In this document: in pieces, positions 11,500 to 23,135 of the stretch | Layout of the letters: the number at the start of each line of letters is the position of its first letter | Position numbering within the stretch: position 1 is the stretch's first letter | Source of the DNA: Turritopsis dohrnii | Taxonomy: Eukaryota; Cnidaria; Hydrozoa; Anthoathecata; Oceaniidae | Reading direction: 5' to 3' | Assembly: GCA_027922465.2 (NCBI GenBank) | Contig: BQMF02000044.1 | Location: 558,001 to 622,000 of the forward strand | DNA: 64,000 nt | Translations under genes and position numbers: made by a program | The notes under the pieces: generated by a model | Seen by the model: the letters and a program-made list of their open reading frames with translations, nothing else | Databases searched by the model: none | Told to the model about the DNA's origin: nothing

Positions 11500-13800
11500 A
11501 CGATATTCCTTTTCAGTCTTAAGTGGTGTTTAGGTTCCTTCACGTTTTCATTTTCTATTTTAAATGACTAAACTCTCCTCCATAAATTTTGACTGAGTTC
11601 TAGCTACGCCTATGATATCAAATGGTATTTAAACATTTGGAGCGTAATGACAATAATGAATTCATCTCGGTTGCCGGTCAAATCTATTTAAAGTGAGATC
11701 ATGACGCATGTGCATGTTTTAATATGGGTTGAGAAAACTCGAGCAACTCAGGATTTTAATGATAATGAATAAAGAGAAAATTAGATTTTAATGATAATGT
11801 CTTTGCTCATTACGGTTTCCTGTGAATTTTTCAGTTTCGGTTTAAGATGTAATTGATCTCGTCATTTCGAAAAGTGAACAACAGTACGGAGTACCAATTT
11901 TTTTATCATGTCAACATGCCAGGAATATTTTATCTGGTCACCTGCACATTGAAAAGAGAGAAACGAGTACAAAAATTTATATGAGTTGTCAGACTGGTGT
12001 GAAGTCCTTTATTTATAAATATGAAGGAGATAATAACATTACGAGAAACAGTGAATTTTTTTAAAACAACACCAGCTTGCATTCCAGTATTAAGGAGATG
12101 ATAACATTCCGAGAGCAGTGAATTTTTTAAATAAAATGTGTAAGAGGATACTAAGTTCTGACAACGCCTGCCATTTTCTTTCCGGCAATTTATGCATTAG
12201 GACGCCGGGTTTGGATAGTAAGAAAAATTAGAATAACGGTTTAAACAGCTTTCTTGCTTACGAACAAATTTCAGACAGGTTTATTGAAAAATTTTCATTC
12301 CTGTATCACTTAGCTTTCATTTTTTCTATGAAAATACCATTCGGCTCAGATCATCACAAAGGAATTTGAACAAATTGGAAATACCATTAGCTGTTGATTG
12401 GGTTATGACGAAGATAATTTGCGAATTACGAAAGTTTTTACCTTGCTTGAGTTACTGAGACGAAAATGTCATATTCATCCAGTCCTTTATTCCAGTTTTA
12501 ACATAATTGCTTAATACTTATTGTATTCTGTCCTGGTGGTGGTATCTGCCACATGAAGGTCAAAATATATCCAATTATATCAAATACATAGCAAATAGCA
12601 AGTTTAGGTTATAAATAAAATCGTCACGTTATTTGATAGTGTGCTTTTTGATATCTGTTTGGTTACTAAGCAACTAAGAAACTCTGTTAACGTAAGTGCT
12701 GTCGTAATAAATTTAGATCTAGCCATGTTTACAAGAATTACTTATGCTACGAATAAGAGGCTGCTTCAAGGCTTGTCCAAAGAAAGACGAAGTTTGTTTA
12801 CAGATTTCATTTGGAGAAGTACACATGAAATCCAAAATCTAATTACAAACGCGGACAATTTTTGACCCTACGGAAAGAATCGTTTCCATTTCTTTATTAA
12901 AAAGACTTAACGATGCATTGTGAAGGAGATGAACTATGACAATTTTTCAGCAGTGGGAACCTGTTATTTGGAATAATATGAAATACGAATGAAAAGGACA
13001 ACTACTAATATCAAAGTGACAAACAAACAAAGTAACAAAATGACAGTCTCGTGGAGGTTCCCTCAAACGAAAACGAAACTTCATCCTTCTCACAGCCTTA
13101 ACAACTGATTTCTAGGGAACCTATTTTCGTGCCTGTCAAAACTCTCATAAAAACATTTTTTATCACAAAGCCGATTAATCTGACTTATCTATTTTTTTCT
13201 TTTTTACTCCTTTTTTGTTTTTGGATAATCTTAATTTTTTGTTTACATTTACCGAGTTACCTTTTGGTTTTCCATTAGGCAGAATATTCAACGCGGAGTG
13301 GCTATTGTCATATTCACGTGATTACGAATGGAATGATTTCATTGGCTTGTGGAATATTCCGCGTCGGAAAAAGTTGAACTTGATCCAACTTTTCCGCGGT
13401 CACTCGTACCGGAATTAGTTTTAAAAAGTTCTCTTTCTCACGAAATATTAGGTATTAGCTTTTTTTCTATCTGTCTATCATTGTTGCTTTTGCTGTTAAA
13501 TTACTAATTAAAAACTGTCTTCAATTACAGATCCGTAAGTGTTTAATCAAATTTGATTCACACTTCTATCCCATGAACTTGTTACAAAACACTGTAGGCA
13601 TATTTCGTCTTTTAATTGAGTGATTTGATTCCATATCCATTACATTAAATTCTTTCCAGTATGGAATAACATTATAAAGTTTTGTGGTAATCTGATAGTT
13701 GTAAAGCTTTTCATTAAAAATCTATGGAAACAAACATAGATACATTCAATCAATTTTCTGTATTCGTTGTTATAAAGTTACAAAAACAAGACGTCACAGG
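11500..13800. other. Non-coding stretch, nothing firm
   Basis: No coding signal. Open frames at 12641-12865 and 13215-13418 (plus) lack domains. Two similar segments ending GAGA(a)CAGTGAATTTTT near 12035-12130 are a local duplication. A short inverted repeat lies at 13365-13396. Confidence 0.4.
13365..13396. repeat. Short inverted repeat
   Basis: CGGAAAAAGTTG faces CCAACTTTTCCG across 8 nt, a stem of about 11 pairs. There is no associated gene. Confidence 0.4.
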
Positions 13801-13814
13801 ATTTGAAACAATAA

Positions 13815-13915
13815 CGAATACCTTATTCTCCCTAAAAAAGCGCCCGGGTGCTTTTAAAGTTTTTTGAACATTAGAGGGGCGCTTACTGGAGAGTGGCGTT
13901 AATTTAGAGAGAAGA
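13815..13915. mobile_element. Fragment of GCGCCC-rich MITE
   Basis: AATACCTTATTCTCCC-AAAAAAGCGCCC and GGGGCGCTTACTGGAGAG resemble the termini and body of the element at 49803-50193 (AAAAAAGCGCCT, AATAAGCGCCC). It is probably a truncated relative. Confidence 0.35.
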
Positions 13916-14890
13916 TTGTGGTAGTTAACTGCAATAAAAATGAAAAAGATAAAGATAATGATAAAGATAATAAAAAATTATGAATACGATTACATCATCA
14001 TTTGTTTTATCTTTTGGTGTTCTATAGTAGTTTTGGTGGGCTGATTTCCTTCACACTTCATTATATTCTCACTGAGTAACAGAAAATTATCAACAAATCG
14101 CATCTAATCTTCTTCAAAATTTAGTTTGTTTCTTATATCTTGTTAACGAAGGTTGCATATGTTGTGGCAAACATTGTTTCCATAAGTTGTAGCAAAGTAA
14201 CTCTATTGAAGATAAATTCAAAATCAACAATTTAATCCCATCAATTATGAGTTCAGATTGAAAGCGTTTGGCGAATAATTTAGGTTGTACGTTTTAACCT
14301 GCTTTTGGTTATAAACTGATGCAATATCCAGAAACATCATTGTGAAACTTGAGCAGTAATTCATTTAAAAGGAACGTGTGACCAATTCTTACGTGTTTTC
14401 AATTGAATATCTTGTCACTTGATGCAGATGCGTAAATTTGAATCTAGGCCATTATCTATTGAATGATTTAAACCCATATTGTTTTAGAAAGTTTTGAAGA
14501 TAATCATCAATGCTTATTAGTTTTAAGGTTGCTTTGATTTCATGTCGAAATGCTGTCGAAACGTTTGTAAAACTTTGCTATTGACTCTGGAAAAGACAGC
14601 TATGAAATGCAATGATATTAATTGCAGATGAATAACTTTTCTAGATATAAGTGTCAGGACCAAATGCCAAAATTACGAATTTATGTTAATGTATAATATC
14701 TGAAAATTATTGCATCATCAATCAATTTATTTTCTCCTTACCTAACGCATCGATATACAAATAACACAAACTCAACATAGAAAAGATGTTGTCCTGAAAT
14801 AAAACATACACGCATTACGTTAGATTTTCCAGTAATAATAAAAGAAGTATGTTTTCACGGGAAGGACCTCCTATTTCCGCACGCGTATTC
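13916..14890. other. Non-coding stretch, nothing recognised
   Basis: AT-rich, with a GATAAAGATAATG-type simple repeat near 13945. I see no coding frame or RNA gene. Confidence 0.4.
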
Positions 14891-14894
14891 AAAA

Positions 14895-15282
14895 TAAGGC
14901 GTAGTGGTATGGTGGTCATCGTACTTGCAATCCGACTGGGAGGTCCAGGTTCGATACCCAGTGCGTCACTACGTTTGACTTGGAAAGTGAATGTTCCTTC
15001 GCCCGGGTCGATCCATGCCATGTGAAGGAAACTAGGTGCCACAGCTCTGATACAAGAGTGTGAGTAGATACTTCAGACATTGCGCCATGCTGTGGCCCTC
15101 ACGAGGTTCTACACCTGCGAGAACTCAAGTTCTCCCGTGTAGTACGAGTGTCACTGTATATGGCATGACTCCACTGCTCCCCTCTGCGGGGTTACATTGT
15201 CTGACTAGGGCTGTGATTCCTACTCGTTCGTGGGTAGGACCCATTCCGAAGACATCGGAGGGCATGTTTCTATCTATCTATT
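14895..15282 (+). mobile_element. tRNA-derived SINE with TCTA tail
   Basis: The left end is a tRNA-like head (AGTGGTATGGTGGTCATCGT as A-box region, GGTTCGATACC as a perfect B box). A GC-richer body of about 300 bp follows, then a TCTATCTATCTA simple tail. AAAATAA occurs just before the head and again just after the tail, a plausible target-site duplication. A segment reading CATGGCATGGRTCGACYCGG in reverse also occurs near 53490, so part of the body is shared with another repeat. The two chance frames here (14815-15042 minus, 15060-15284 plus) are not genes. Confidence 0.65.
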
Positions 15283-15514
15283 GAAAATAATAGTTATTAG
15301 AATTACGGTTAACACATTGCAATTTTTCTTAATGAAAACTATTTCTCGGTCTTGTGTCATCGCGAACAATTTGTGACTGGAATCATGCAGAAAATACTCA
15401 ATAGCAAATACTCAAATACTTAATAGCAGTTAACCATAAAAGGTTTGTTTCATTTATTGTGAACTAGTTGGAGGTTAAAGAAGGAACTCATGAGACAAAG
15501 CAACAAGATCTTTG

Positions 15515-15740
15515 ACACCATATTTGAACTACTTGGTAAGCCGTAAAACGCTCGTTGAGATTGTCGTGTGCTCGACTCCATTTATAGATGTATCGATGGA
15601 GAGGTGTGGTTTCACTATTAAATTATCATAACCTGACACAGGCCGCAAGGTAGCAATAACCACCTGTTATTACGAATGGGAACCTCAAGATTCAAAAATT
15701 GCCTATTAAAAAAGTCCAATGAGTCCAACCATTGCACCTC
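15515..15740 (+). repeat. tRNA-derived SINE-like repeat, copy 2
   Basis: The B-box-like CTCGACTCC is followed by GATGGAGAGGTGTGGTTTCACTATT-like sequence and ACAGGCCGCAAGGTAGCAATAACC, matching copy 1 at 5205-5400 in order and spacing. Confidence 0.5.
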
Positions 15741-16029
15741 AATGAGAAAAAAAGCCATTAAAAATACGTCTAAATGGAAATCAAATGTTTCACAAACAAA
15801 CTAGATATGACTCCTTAAAACACTCAAGGATTCTATAAATATGAACTTGGAATATTCCAAAAGCAAAAGTAATTCTAACACTACTATTTGCTTTTTATCT
15901 TCTCGTCCAAATGCCTTAACGTTTATTCAGAATAATCAAATAAATGGTTCCATAAAAACTGAGTTTATGTTTCAAAATAGTTTTTCCACCAGGACAATCA
16001 GCAATACGCTCTAAACGCTTCATCATTGA

Positions 16030-17640
16030 CAAAAGAATTTATTTCGAATAAGGGCTGTATTGGCTAGTTTCTTTATTCGCTATTGTGTCTCTCAATGTCT
16101 CCATAGCCTTCACATCAAGCTTTGACTGAGAAAGGGATAATTTTGATAAGTAAAGCAGCGTAGGTAATATTACTTTCAAAAGGTTACTGCTTAAAGGCGA
16201 CAAAGATAGTTCTTTCAAAGTCACCATTCCATTTCTTTTCTTGTTTGAGAATCGAATCAGCAATTACTTGTATTCCTCTTTCCGATGTATCAGGATTGTA
16301 GCGTACATCTAATCCTTTAATGTTGCAATCAAAATATTAATTCAACGTAATTTAAATTCTGGTCTGGTATTTGGTCTGCCTGTAATACAAACACGAACAT
16401 TATGAGATGATTTCAAAAAGTTCTTTTCCAACATGTCATAGATTTTAGTTACTTTTGAGCTTTCTAACTCGTCTAAACCATCAAACAGAAAAAGAACATC
16501 TTTGCCAAATTCTTTGATATAATCTAAATTCATTTCCCGACTTAAATCTACAAAATGATTAATGGCTAGAGCTTTCAGTGTTCTTTCGTGTGTTTCCTCA
16601 ATCTCTCTAGATTTACTAAATGCATCAGTTGCTTGAATATGTTCAAACCTTGATTTGTAATGTTTTATTTGAGCACTTCGGAATTCTTTTTGTTCTATAC
16701 GATAACAATATATAATTAGTGCATTGCTGCAAAGGTATTTCTGTTATTATTTGGTAATAATAAAAAGATTTGTGAACACGAAAACAAACCTGTAGTGACG
16801 CATATGTCTTCAACAACATTCTATGAGATTCGTTGACGATTCTGCATAATTAGCTGTTGTTAAAATGGTTCCATGAATGGCCTTCCATTCAAAGCACTTG
16901 TTCATTTTCTCTTCGTTAGTAATGTTCTCTGGTACAATACCGTCAACAACATGAGCCTCTATATCAAGTGATATTGCAAGATCTCTCCATCCATCTTCAA
17001 TGTCCCCGAGACGTTAAAATACCGGGTTGGCGTCCGGCGGGGTCAGTCTTGCTCAATGGAGGGGAAGCCTTCTTCAGCTTTGGTAAGCAACCGTCCTAGA
17101 GATGGTGTCTCGATAAAAACACCTGGTTGGCAAGCCATAATTGTCTATAGGGGCAGGTAGAGATACTAACCGGTCTAGTATCCCTACTTCGTCTATTAGT
17201 GTAGAAGTGTTGCTTGCAGTGCTATATCTACTCTAGGGTGATGAACTCCTTTCTTATCTTGTAGCTCTCTGCCTAGTAGTGGATTCACCCTTGCAAGGAG
17301 CAACCTATTTAGAAAATGATATATCCTAACAAACGATATGAAGTGGTTCTTGTAGAACTATATGGAGCCTATAAATCCCATTTCGAGATTTTATTTTTAA
17401 GTTTGGATCAAACTTTGACCTCCGGATCTTTCCAAGCAATGATAAATCACACCATTCTATACTAAAAGGTGTCCTAAATAGTATCTGACAATGTCCTGAA
17501 AAAGATTCCTCAAATTTTTCTTGCAAGAAGCTAATGATGCCTTGTACAGAGGAATATGATCTTTTGGAAGATATAATTTGATTTGCATATTTCAACCCAA
17601 CTTTTCTCGTCAATAATGCCAGACGTAACAGATTCTCATA
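16030..17640 (-). pseudogene. Decayed copy of the HEPN-Death-NACHT-LRR gene
   Basis: Fragments in the same order and strand as the intact gene at 6530-10118. HEPN piece at about 17613-17380 (LTRKVGLKY, CDLSLLGKI), with a deletion running into Death-exon sequence. Death piece split across 17370-17320 and 17007-16790. Start of exon 3 at about 16690-16640. NACHT piece at 16620-16342, keeping the Walker B motif LFLFDGLDEL and CITGRPN but lacking the Walker A segment. LRR tail at 16310-16039. Frame breaks and deletions rule out a full product. A 310-bp insert interrupts the Death part. Confidence 0.85.
17008..17318. mobile_element. GC-richer insert in the NLR relic
   Basis: Aligning the relic with the intact gene shows continuous homology up to TCTTCAATGTCC and again from ATATCCTAACAAACG, so roughly 310 bp were inserted. 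The insert is GC-richer than its surroundings and has no frame or obvious inverted ends. A SINE-like or other non-autonomous element is likely. The target duplication is ambiguous (a few bases around TATCC). Confidence 0.6.
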
Positions 17641-17652
17641 AACATGAAGAAT

Positions 17653-17774
17653 ACCCAGTGGGCAAAATCGTCAAAATGTCTCTACGACGAAGAGCATTTT
17701 CATTGAACTTTTGTGTATATTTCTGTAGAAGTGCACTCCCTCACAGAGACTTTTCAGTAAATGTGCCCCCAGGG
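17653..17774. mobile_element. Palindromic MITE, CCCAG family, copy 2
   Basis: Starts ACCCAGTGGGCAAAATCG and ends TGTGCCCCCAGGGT, with the same palindromic core as the other copies (CGAAGAGCATTTTCATTGAA). It lies immediately beyond the HEPN end of the NLR relic. Confidence 0.65.
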
Positions 17775-18461
17775 TAGGAATTAACGATTTCAAAGGAAGC
17801 AGGTAGTAGTGGTGTTTTCATCCTAGAATGAAATCAAGAAAGAAAATAATTAAACAGAAAGGAAAAAATTGCAGTCGAATTTTTAATGCAAATATCGATT
17901 TCACAGCCAATCAAAATGTATTTTTACAATTACTAAATGTAGAAAACATCGATTCGTCTAGAAAGGATTCTTGCTTTGAACTATTCATCAACGGATCAAT
18001 CGCTTATTTTCTTCACCTCTAGCATATTGCTCCTTTAGTTCATATACCTCAACCAAGTTTTTTAGGAACACAAACTGAATTGACATCAATCAATTCCCAA
18101 TTCAAAAAAGAAAAATGAATATAAATAAAAAACATTGATTTTTTCAAGAACAGATACCTTTCATAAATCATGTTGTGCCACACTTTGTACTAACTTTAGT
18201 TTTTACATCCCCATACTTCAGAAATTAAAAAAAAAAGGAAAGCCATGTGTAATTAAAATGGCGCTTAAACCAACCTCGTTCCCAGGAAGAGTTTTCACTT
18301 TTTTCACTGCGGTTTTTAGAAACTGTTCATTCAACTTTCGGGTTAACTAGTAAGACATTATACTCGATTCTCTGTCTATGTGTCTGCCTGTGTGTTTGTT
18401 TATTTCTCATGGAAAATGTTACACAGACAAATGTAGCAACTCCGACAAATCATGTAGTAAG
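17775..18461. other. Non-coding stretch, nothing firm
   Basis: Open frames at 17828-18022 and 18135-18350 (plus) carry no recognisable domain and have the composition of chance AT-rich translation. Confidence 0.4.
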
Positions 18462-19271
18462 CCTACATCAAATGTAGTAAACGCTTTGAACGTTGCAATA
18501 ATTAGGCCAAACACATGGTAACTTTTGAAGGGCTATCAGGTGGTCATATAACAAAACTCAAAATCCCGCATGCGCAAAAGAACCGCTGATATGAGCTAAA
18601 TGAGACACAATTGGACAAAGCTCATCAAGGCCTTCACCAAGCAACTTTTCCAGAGCTATCAGGTGGCTGCTTAATAAGCCTGGAATTCGCACATACGTAG
18701 TAAGAGACTGTCAATACAAGAAAAATGGGTCATAATCAGGGGAAATGCAACTTGATGCGCATGCGTAGTAGAAATATGCAAATATAAGTAAATGAGTCAT
18801 CATGAGGCAAACAACATCTTAGGTTTTTTTAGCAGTGCTGAAAATATATGTATACATGCATGAATTTTACCATAAACGTAACTTGTAGTGATTCTACCTA
18901 AATGTTTTCACCGCGCATGCGCAAATTTGGGTTCTACTATATGACCACTTGATAGCACTAAGAATATTATATGTTAAAAACCTTTTATAAAACGTTTTAT
19001 CTAAGTGAAGCCGGAGCTTTTTCTGCGCATGAGCGATTTTGAGTTTTTCATATGGCCACCTGATAGCCCTTGTTAGTTACTTGGTATCTTGATGCGTTTT
19101 GCCCAATTATGGCTTATTTAGCTCGGATTTTCTACTGCACATGCGCGATTTTTGGTTTTATTATGTGACCACCTGATAGCCCTTGAAAAGTTAACTGGTG
19201 AAGACCTTCATGTGTTTGGCCTTATCATAGCTCATTTCAATCTACTAGGCGTTTACTACATTTGAAGCAGG
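18462..19271. mobile_element. Foldback DNA element with repeated arms
   Basis: About 810 bp. The left end (TCAAATGTAGTAAACGC) is matched in reverse at the right (GCGTTTACTACATTTGA). Each arm carries successive units containing GGGCTATCAGGTGGTCATAT and a CGCATGCGCA-type palindrome; left-arm units lie at about 18530 and 18655, and reverse-complement units at about 18915, 19030 and 19150. There is no coding frame. It is a foldback or long-inverted-repeat element. Confidence 0.65.
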
Positions 19272-19363
19272 TTTTCATGAACTTTTTGGGTGACAACTGA
19301 ATATGAGTGCAGAGCGACAACACAATGACTGCTGGTTAAGATTGAAATATGATTATGCTTGAA

Positions 19364-19431
19364 CATTATTACAAAGTGTGGCAGATGTTATAACAAAGTG
19401 TGGCAAAGGTTATTACAAAGTGTGGCGCAAC
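19364..19431. repeat. Three tandem 22-bp units
   Basis: TTATTACAAAGTGTGGCAGA and two variants (TTATAACAAAGTGTGGCAAA, TTATTACAAAGTGTGGCGCA) follow one another at a 22-bp period. Confidence 0.7.
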
Positions 19432-20455
19432 AAATCATATCTCCAGAACGCCGCTCCTTTCTTTCTTATATTAACTAAAAGTTCAAAGTTTTTTTATGAA
19501 CACAAACGTCTCGTACTTCTTTTGTTTACATAAACAAATTGCTTACTTCTTCAAATTCCATTTCGATGATCCGATGATCTGAATGCTATTTTTAGCTATC
19601 TGGAACTTTAAACTCGTCCATCTTTTTTTCCTTACTCTTCAAATCTGACATGCTGCCTGACATGTTAATAATCGTCGAAGGAAATGGTGGGCATTGTCAA
19701 ATCATAGTGAAAACACTTATGACATATTTTATTTGGAAATGTTCTGTGTATTAATGTAGTGGTCTCCTGAAACATATCGGAATACATCCCAATTCTATCA
19801 AACATCATCTCGGAATGAAATATGTTTTATCAGTTTCTTCGCATCTGGCGAGTATAAATGTTTGTTCAGGCATCATACGGAAGGGAAAGCGTTTTTTTCG
19901 AAATGATTTATCGATAATATATATCGGCTGTAGCGACACATCGTTTTTCTCCTTTAGAATACAACGATGAGAAACTCAAATTCTTCCAAATCAAAGTAAC
20001 GGTTTGACCAGTGCATTATAACGCATATGTACTATCACACAAAGCATTCGACTCAGGTCCGTTTTTTCGCGCTTCCCAATGCGAGGCTGACGTGACAAAA
20101 AGTTCCTGACATCATGGCTGACAAATTCGTACACCGGATCATTTTTTACATCATGAATGACGTCATATGTACTGATTAAGTAAATCGAAAGTCAAAATTG
20201 TTGTCAAGATCAAGTGACACTCCAGAAGTCCTAAGAATAGTAAACGAAGATCACATAACATTAAATATTCGCACTGGCTTGAATGTTTTCGAACCGTGAT
20301 GATGTACATTGCTTATTCGTGCATTATCATCTCACCTAAAAGGTTTCGAACAGAAAGCAAGATGAAATCGTTCCGACATAAAATCTTATTCTTGTCCATT
20401 TGATTAAAATGAGATTTCAAACCAGCAACAATGTGTTGACCTGTATCATCATAAC
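19432..20455. other. Non-coding stretch, nothing recognised
   Basis: No coding frame, RNA gene or clear repeat was seen. Confidence 0.35.
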
Positions 20456-20617
20456 AGTTTATTGGACAGGATTCAAACATTTAACTTCACGGTGTAAACC
20501 TTGTGAAATGTGTCTGGGTTAGTGAGGGTAAGGTGCGGGCTTAGCCTCATTTGTTCAAATACTTTTATAAGTGTTTTGACAGTAACAATGTAGTGGTTGA
20601 ATCCTGTCACATAAACA
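20456..20617. mobile_element. 162-bp MITE, copy 1
   Basis: The ends AGTTTATTGGACAGGATTCA and, read in reverse from the right, TGTTTATGTGACAGGATTCA form imperfect inverted repeats of about 23 bp. The body is shared along its length with 27938-28099, which is also 162 bp. Confidence 0.7.
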
Positions 20618-20759
20618 TACTCATATGGTTGGCTTTTTTCGAATAATTGTATTATAAGTTATCCTAACTTAGTGCGCGCCGAAAATGATTATTATAAAAG
20701 GTACGCTCCATATTTACGATAAAAAATTATTTTCGAAAAAAGTGTGCACTAGATTAGGG

Positions 20760-21628
20760 TACAGCATGACCTCCAATTAAAGGCGGACACCTCTTATTAA
20801 CAGACGGATTTCTTTTCCCCGGCAAAATTCTGGTCAAATTCTCATAGTAAAGTTTCCAAATAGCGGACACTCAATTAGCGGACAATTTATTTTGCACGAA
20901 AGAGCATATTTAGCCTTTTTTACTTTCCAATTAGCGGACAAAGACAAAAAATACCCAAAAAAATTCTTTTATTCTTTTCTTTATTTTAAACATTTAATAG
21001 GTTTGCTTTACTAGCTCATCCTTAACAGCTGAAAGTTTTATCAAGCCATTTTACCAGTCTCTTGAACCAAAAAACTGGAATTTCCAGTCCATATCCATCT
21101 GCCCCACGATTTACCCTTTTGCTGATCACCTCCACTTTAATGGCGGTAAGAAACATGGAAGAAAGGTTTGAGATATTTTCTAGGACATGTCCAACAATAC
21201 AGTTTTCTTCCTTGGAGTCTTTGGGCATTACCGCCAATGAGTGTTTGTCCACTAAGTTCGATGCCTCTCGTTCACACTTCAATATTTCCCCAATCAATGA
21301 ACTCAAGTTCTTCATGTGGGCATGGTATCCTCTAGCGAAAGAATTGTATTCATACGTTGACAAATCTCTTTCAATCAAAATTGTTATTTTCATTTTCATT
21401 GGTTTGTTATTGTTGTTGTTGTTGTTAGGTTAACTAAGAATTCAGTTTCATGTCTCCTTTTCCCTAAAGTTACCCAAAAGTTGGTTTCGTCCCTCTAAAT
21501 ACATAAATAAGTTACAAAATTTTCGAAAAATAGACAAAAATGACAAAGTTTCCAAAATGCAGACACCTCTAATTAGCGGACAAAATCTTTTTCCCCAATG
21601 GTGTCCGCTAATTAAAACTTATACTGTA
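20760..21628 (-). mobile_element. Nested DNA element carrying a HIRAN-like ORF
   Basis: About 870 bp with inverted ends: TACAGCATGACC...AATTAAAGGCGGACACC on the left and, in reverse from the right, TACAGTATAAG...AATTAGCGGACACC. Further GCGGACA motifs lie inside both ends. The only open frame is the HIRAN-like ORF (21022-21399, minus). No transposase is seen, so the element is presumably non-autonomous. Confidence 0.55.
21022..21399 (-). CDS. HIRAN-like domain ORF within a transposon
   Basis: A 125-aa frame with a HIRAN-like pattern: ARGYHAHMKNLSSLIGEILKC, then EREASNLVDKHSLAV, then IVGHVLENIS, and finally GLEIPVFWF. The order (a conserved Gly near the start; C-x-R-E-x2-N-x2-D-x2-A-x-A-V; V-G-H-V-x3-I-S; G-L-E-I-P) matches a HIRAN-like cassette that I recall as highly multiplied in cnidarian genomes. 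HIRAN domains, as in HLTF, bind DNA 3' ends. The ORF lies inside inverted transposon ends, so it is probably cargo of a mobile element, and its expression is uncertain. The domain call rests on pattern recognition only. Confidence 0.45.
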   Translation of the reverse strand: MKMKITILIERDLSTYEYNSFARGYHAHMKNLSSLIGEILKCEREASNLVDKHSLAVMPKDSKEENCIVGHVLENISNLSSMFLTAIKVEVISKRVNRGADGYGLEIPVFWFKRLVKWLDKTFSC

Positions 21629-21960
21629 CATCAACCTTATTTTCGTAGTCAGGTGCCCAATATCAATTAGGGACACATTAATTTGAGGAACCCTCACATT
21701 GAGATGGATGCGTACTAAATTAGGATAACTATAGTACATAACACTAAAACGATCATACAGCGGAAAGTAACAGTCGATCTAATCTATATTAACCTCCCCT
21801 CTTCTCCATTGAATTTTGTTTTTCCTCATCGCATGGTGATAGTTGTATTATGCATTAAGGAGAAAATAGCACTTTGGGAACAGTCAAATTATTTTTACAG
21901 ATAATTTTTCATAACTTGCATCTGTATATACCATGGCCTTGTTTCTCGGTTTACTACCTA

Positions 21961-22553
21961 CCTTATCGGTAAAAAAAGTCGTTAAAAAGTGACTAAATTT
22001 TAGCTAGGTGACTAATATTTTTTCAGACTAAAATTTTTGCCGACTGTTTTTTTACCGACCAAACCTTTTTGCCGACTTTTTTTTTACCGACTTAACTTTT
22101 TTGCCGATTTCTTTTTTGCCAAAAACTACTTGCCAAACTGAGTTGCCAATTCTTATCAGGTGCTTTTTACGGTAGTATGAAATTGTAATTGAAATTAAGT
22201 TGTATGAAGAAGAACAAGTGCAGCCAGGACAAACACAAAGTGAACAAGAGCAAAAGAAGGGTCAGGAAGAACAAAATAACTAAAATACACAAATGAAGAA
22301 AAAAACTGTTATTGAAATGGACTAATTAACCTAAGTTACCTAACCTTTCTTTTTGATGTTGTATTTTATTTCTTTAAAAAGCTTTCAAATTATCCAAACT
22401 TTCTTCGTCATTTTTTATCTTGGAAATTGGTCGACTAAACTCGTAAATTTAGTCGGCAAAAAGTGATTAAATTTTGTCCAAGTGACTAATTTTTTTGCCG
22501 ACTTTTTATTTTTGCCGATTGACATTTTTGCCGACTTTTTCTTACCGATAAGG
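21961..22553. mobile_element. TA-flanked DNA element, CCTTATCGG termini
   Basis: Starts CCTTATCGGTAAAAAAAGTCG and ends with its reverse complement (CGACTTTTTCTTACCGATAAGG), each flanked by TA. Inside are many TTTTTGCCGAC units and a direct repeat AAAAAGTGAYTAAATTTT near 21985 and 22461. There is no transposase frame. TA flanks suggest a Tc1/mariner-type donor (inference). A 105-bp relative lies at 45834-45938. Confidence 0.7.
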
Positions 22554-23135
22554 TATTATGCATTAAACCTTCAGTTCTTGAAGCATTTTCTTTTGTAGTG
22601 TCGTTTTCGTTGTAAACAGTACAAACGTCATTCATAATCAGTTTGACGTTATTTTTTATTCAAGCAATACGAAACAATTCCGATTGGACGGAAAACTAAT
22701 TTCTGAACGTTTTTAAAATTAGTGTATGAGCAGTTTTAGCAACCTTGTACCCAGTCTTAATTGACCTTACATTACGGACTTGATACTGTCCGGTGGCAAA
22801 TTGCAAATAAAAGCAATTCAGTCTAAGTAATATATACGTATTCAAAAAAATTATCTCCTGAGACTTTATTTGTTTGTCTTTATGATCTGAAGACATGGAT
22901 CTGACCTGAAGTTGGTAAATCATAATGGGGCATAATGCTGCGCTGTGCATGAAAATCGACAATTTTCACTGGACGTAAATATAGGTTTGGGAAAATATTT
23001 TCATTTGAAGATGTGAAATGAGCGGCATTCTTGAAATAAAATTTCAGAAAAAGCGAAAAGGAAGAGTCGGAAACAAAATAAAAGAAATGCAAATTTACAC
23101 TCTCACCCGCAGTTTCGAAAACAAGAAAAGTAATA
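22554..23135. other. Non-coding stretch, nothing firm
   Basis: Open frames at 22696-22962 and 22880-23272 (minus) overlap the palindrome or are AT-driven. I do not support a gene here. Confidence 0.4.

Larger units (their letters stand above)
20657..21730. mobile_element. Outer MITE split by a nested element
   Basis: AGTTATCCTAACTTAGTGCGC at the left (20657) and its reverse complement with two changes at the right (ending about 21730) are inverted termini. Between them lies a complete second element (20760-21628). Removing that leaves a MITE of about 205 bp. Confidence 0.5.

Noticed and set aside
12641..13418. Two plus-strand frames of 67-74 codons
   Set aside because: No domain, no splice partner, and composition like the surrounding non-coding sequence.
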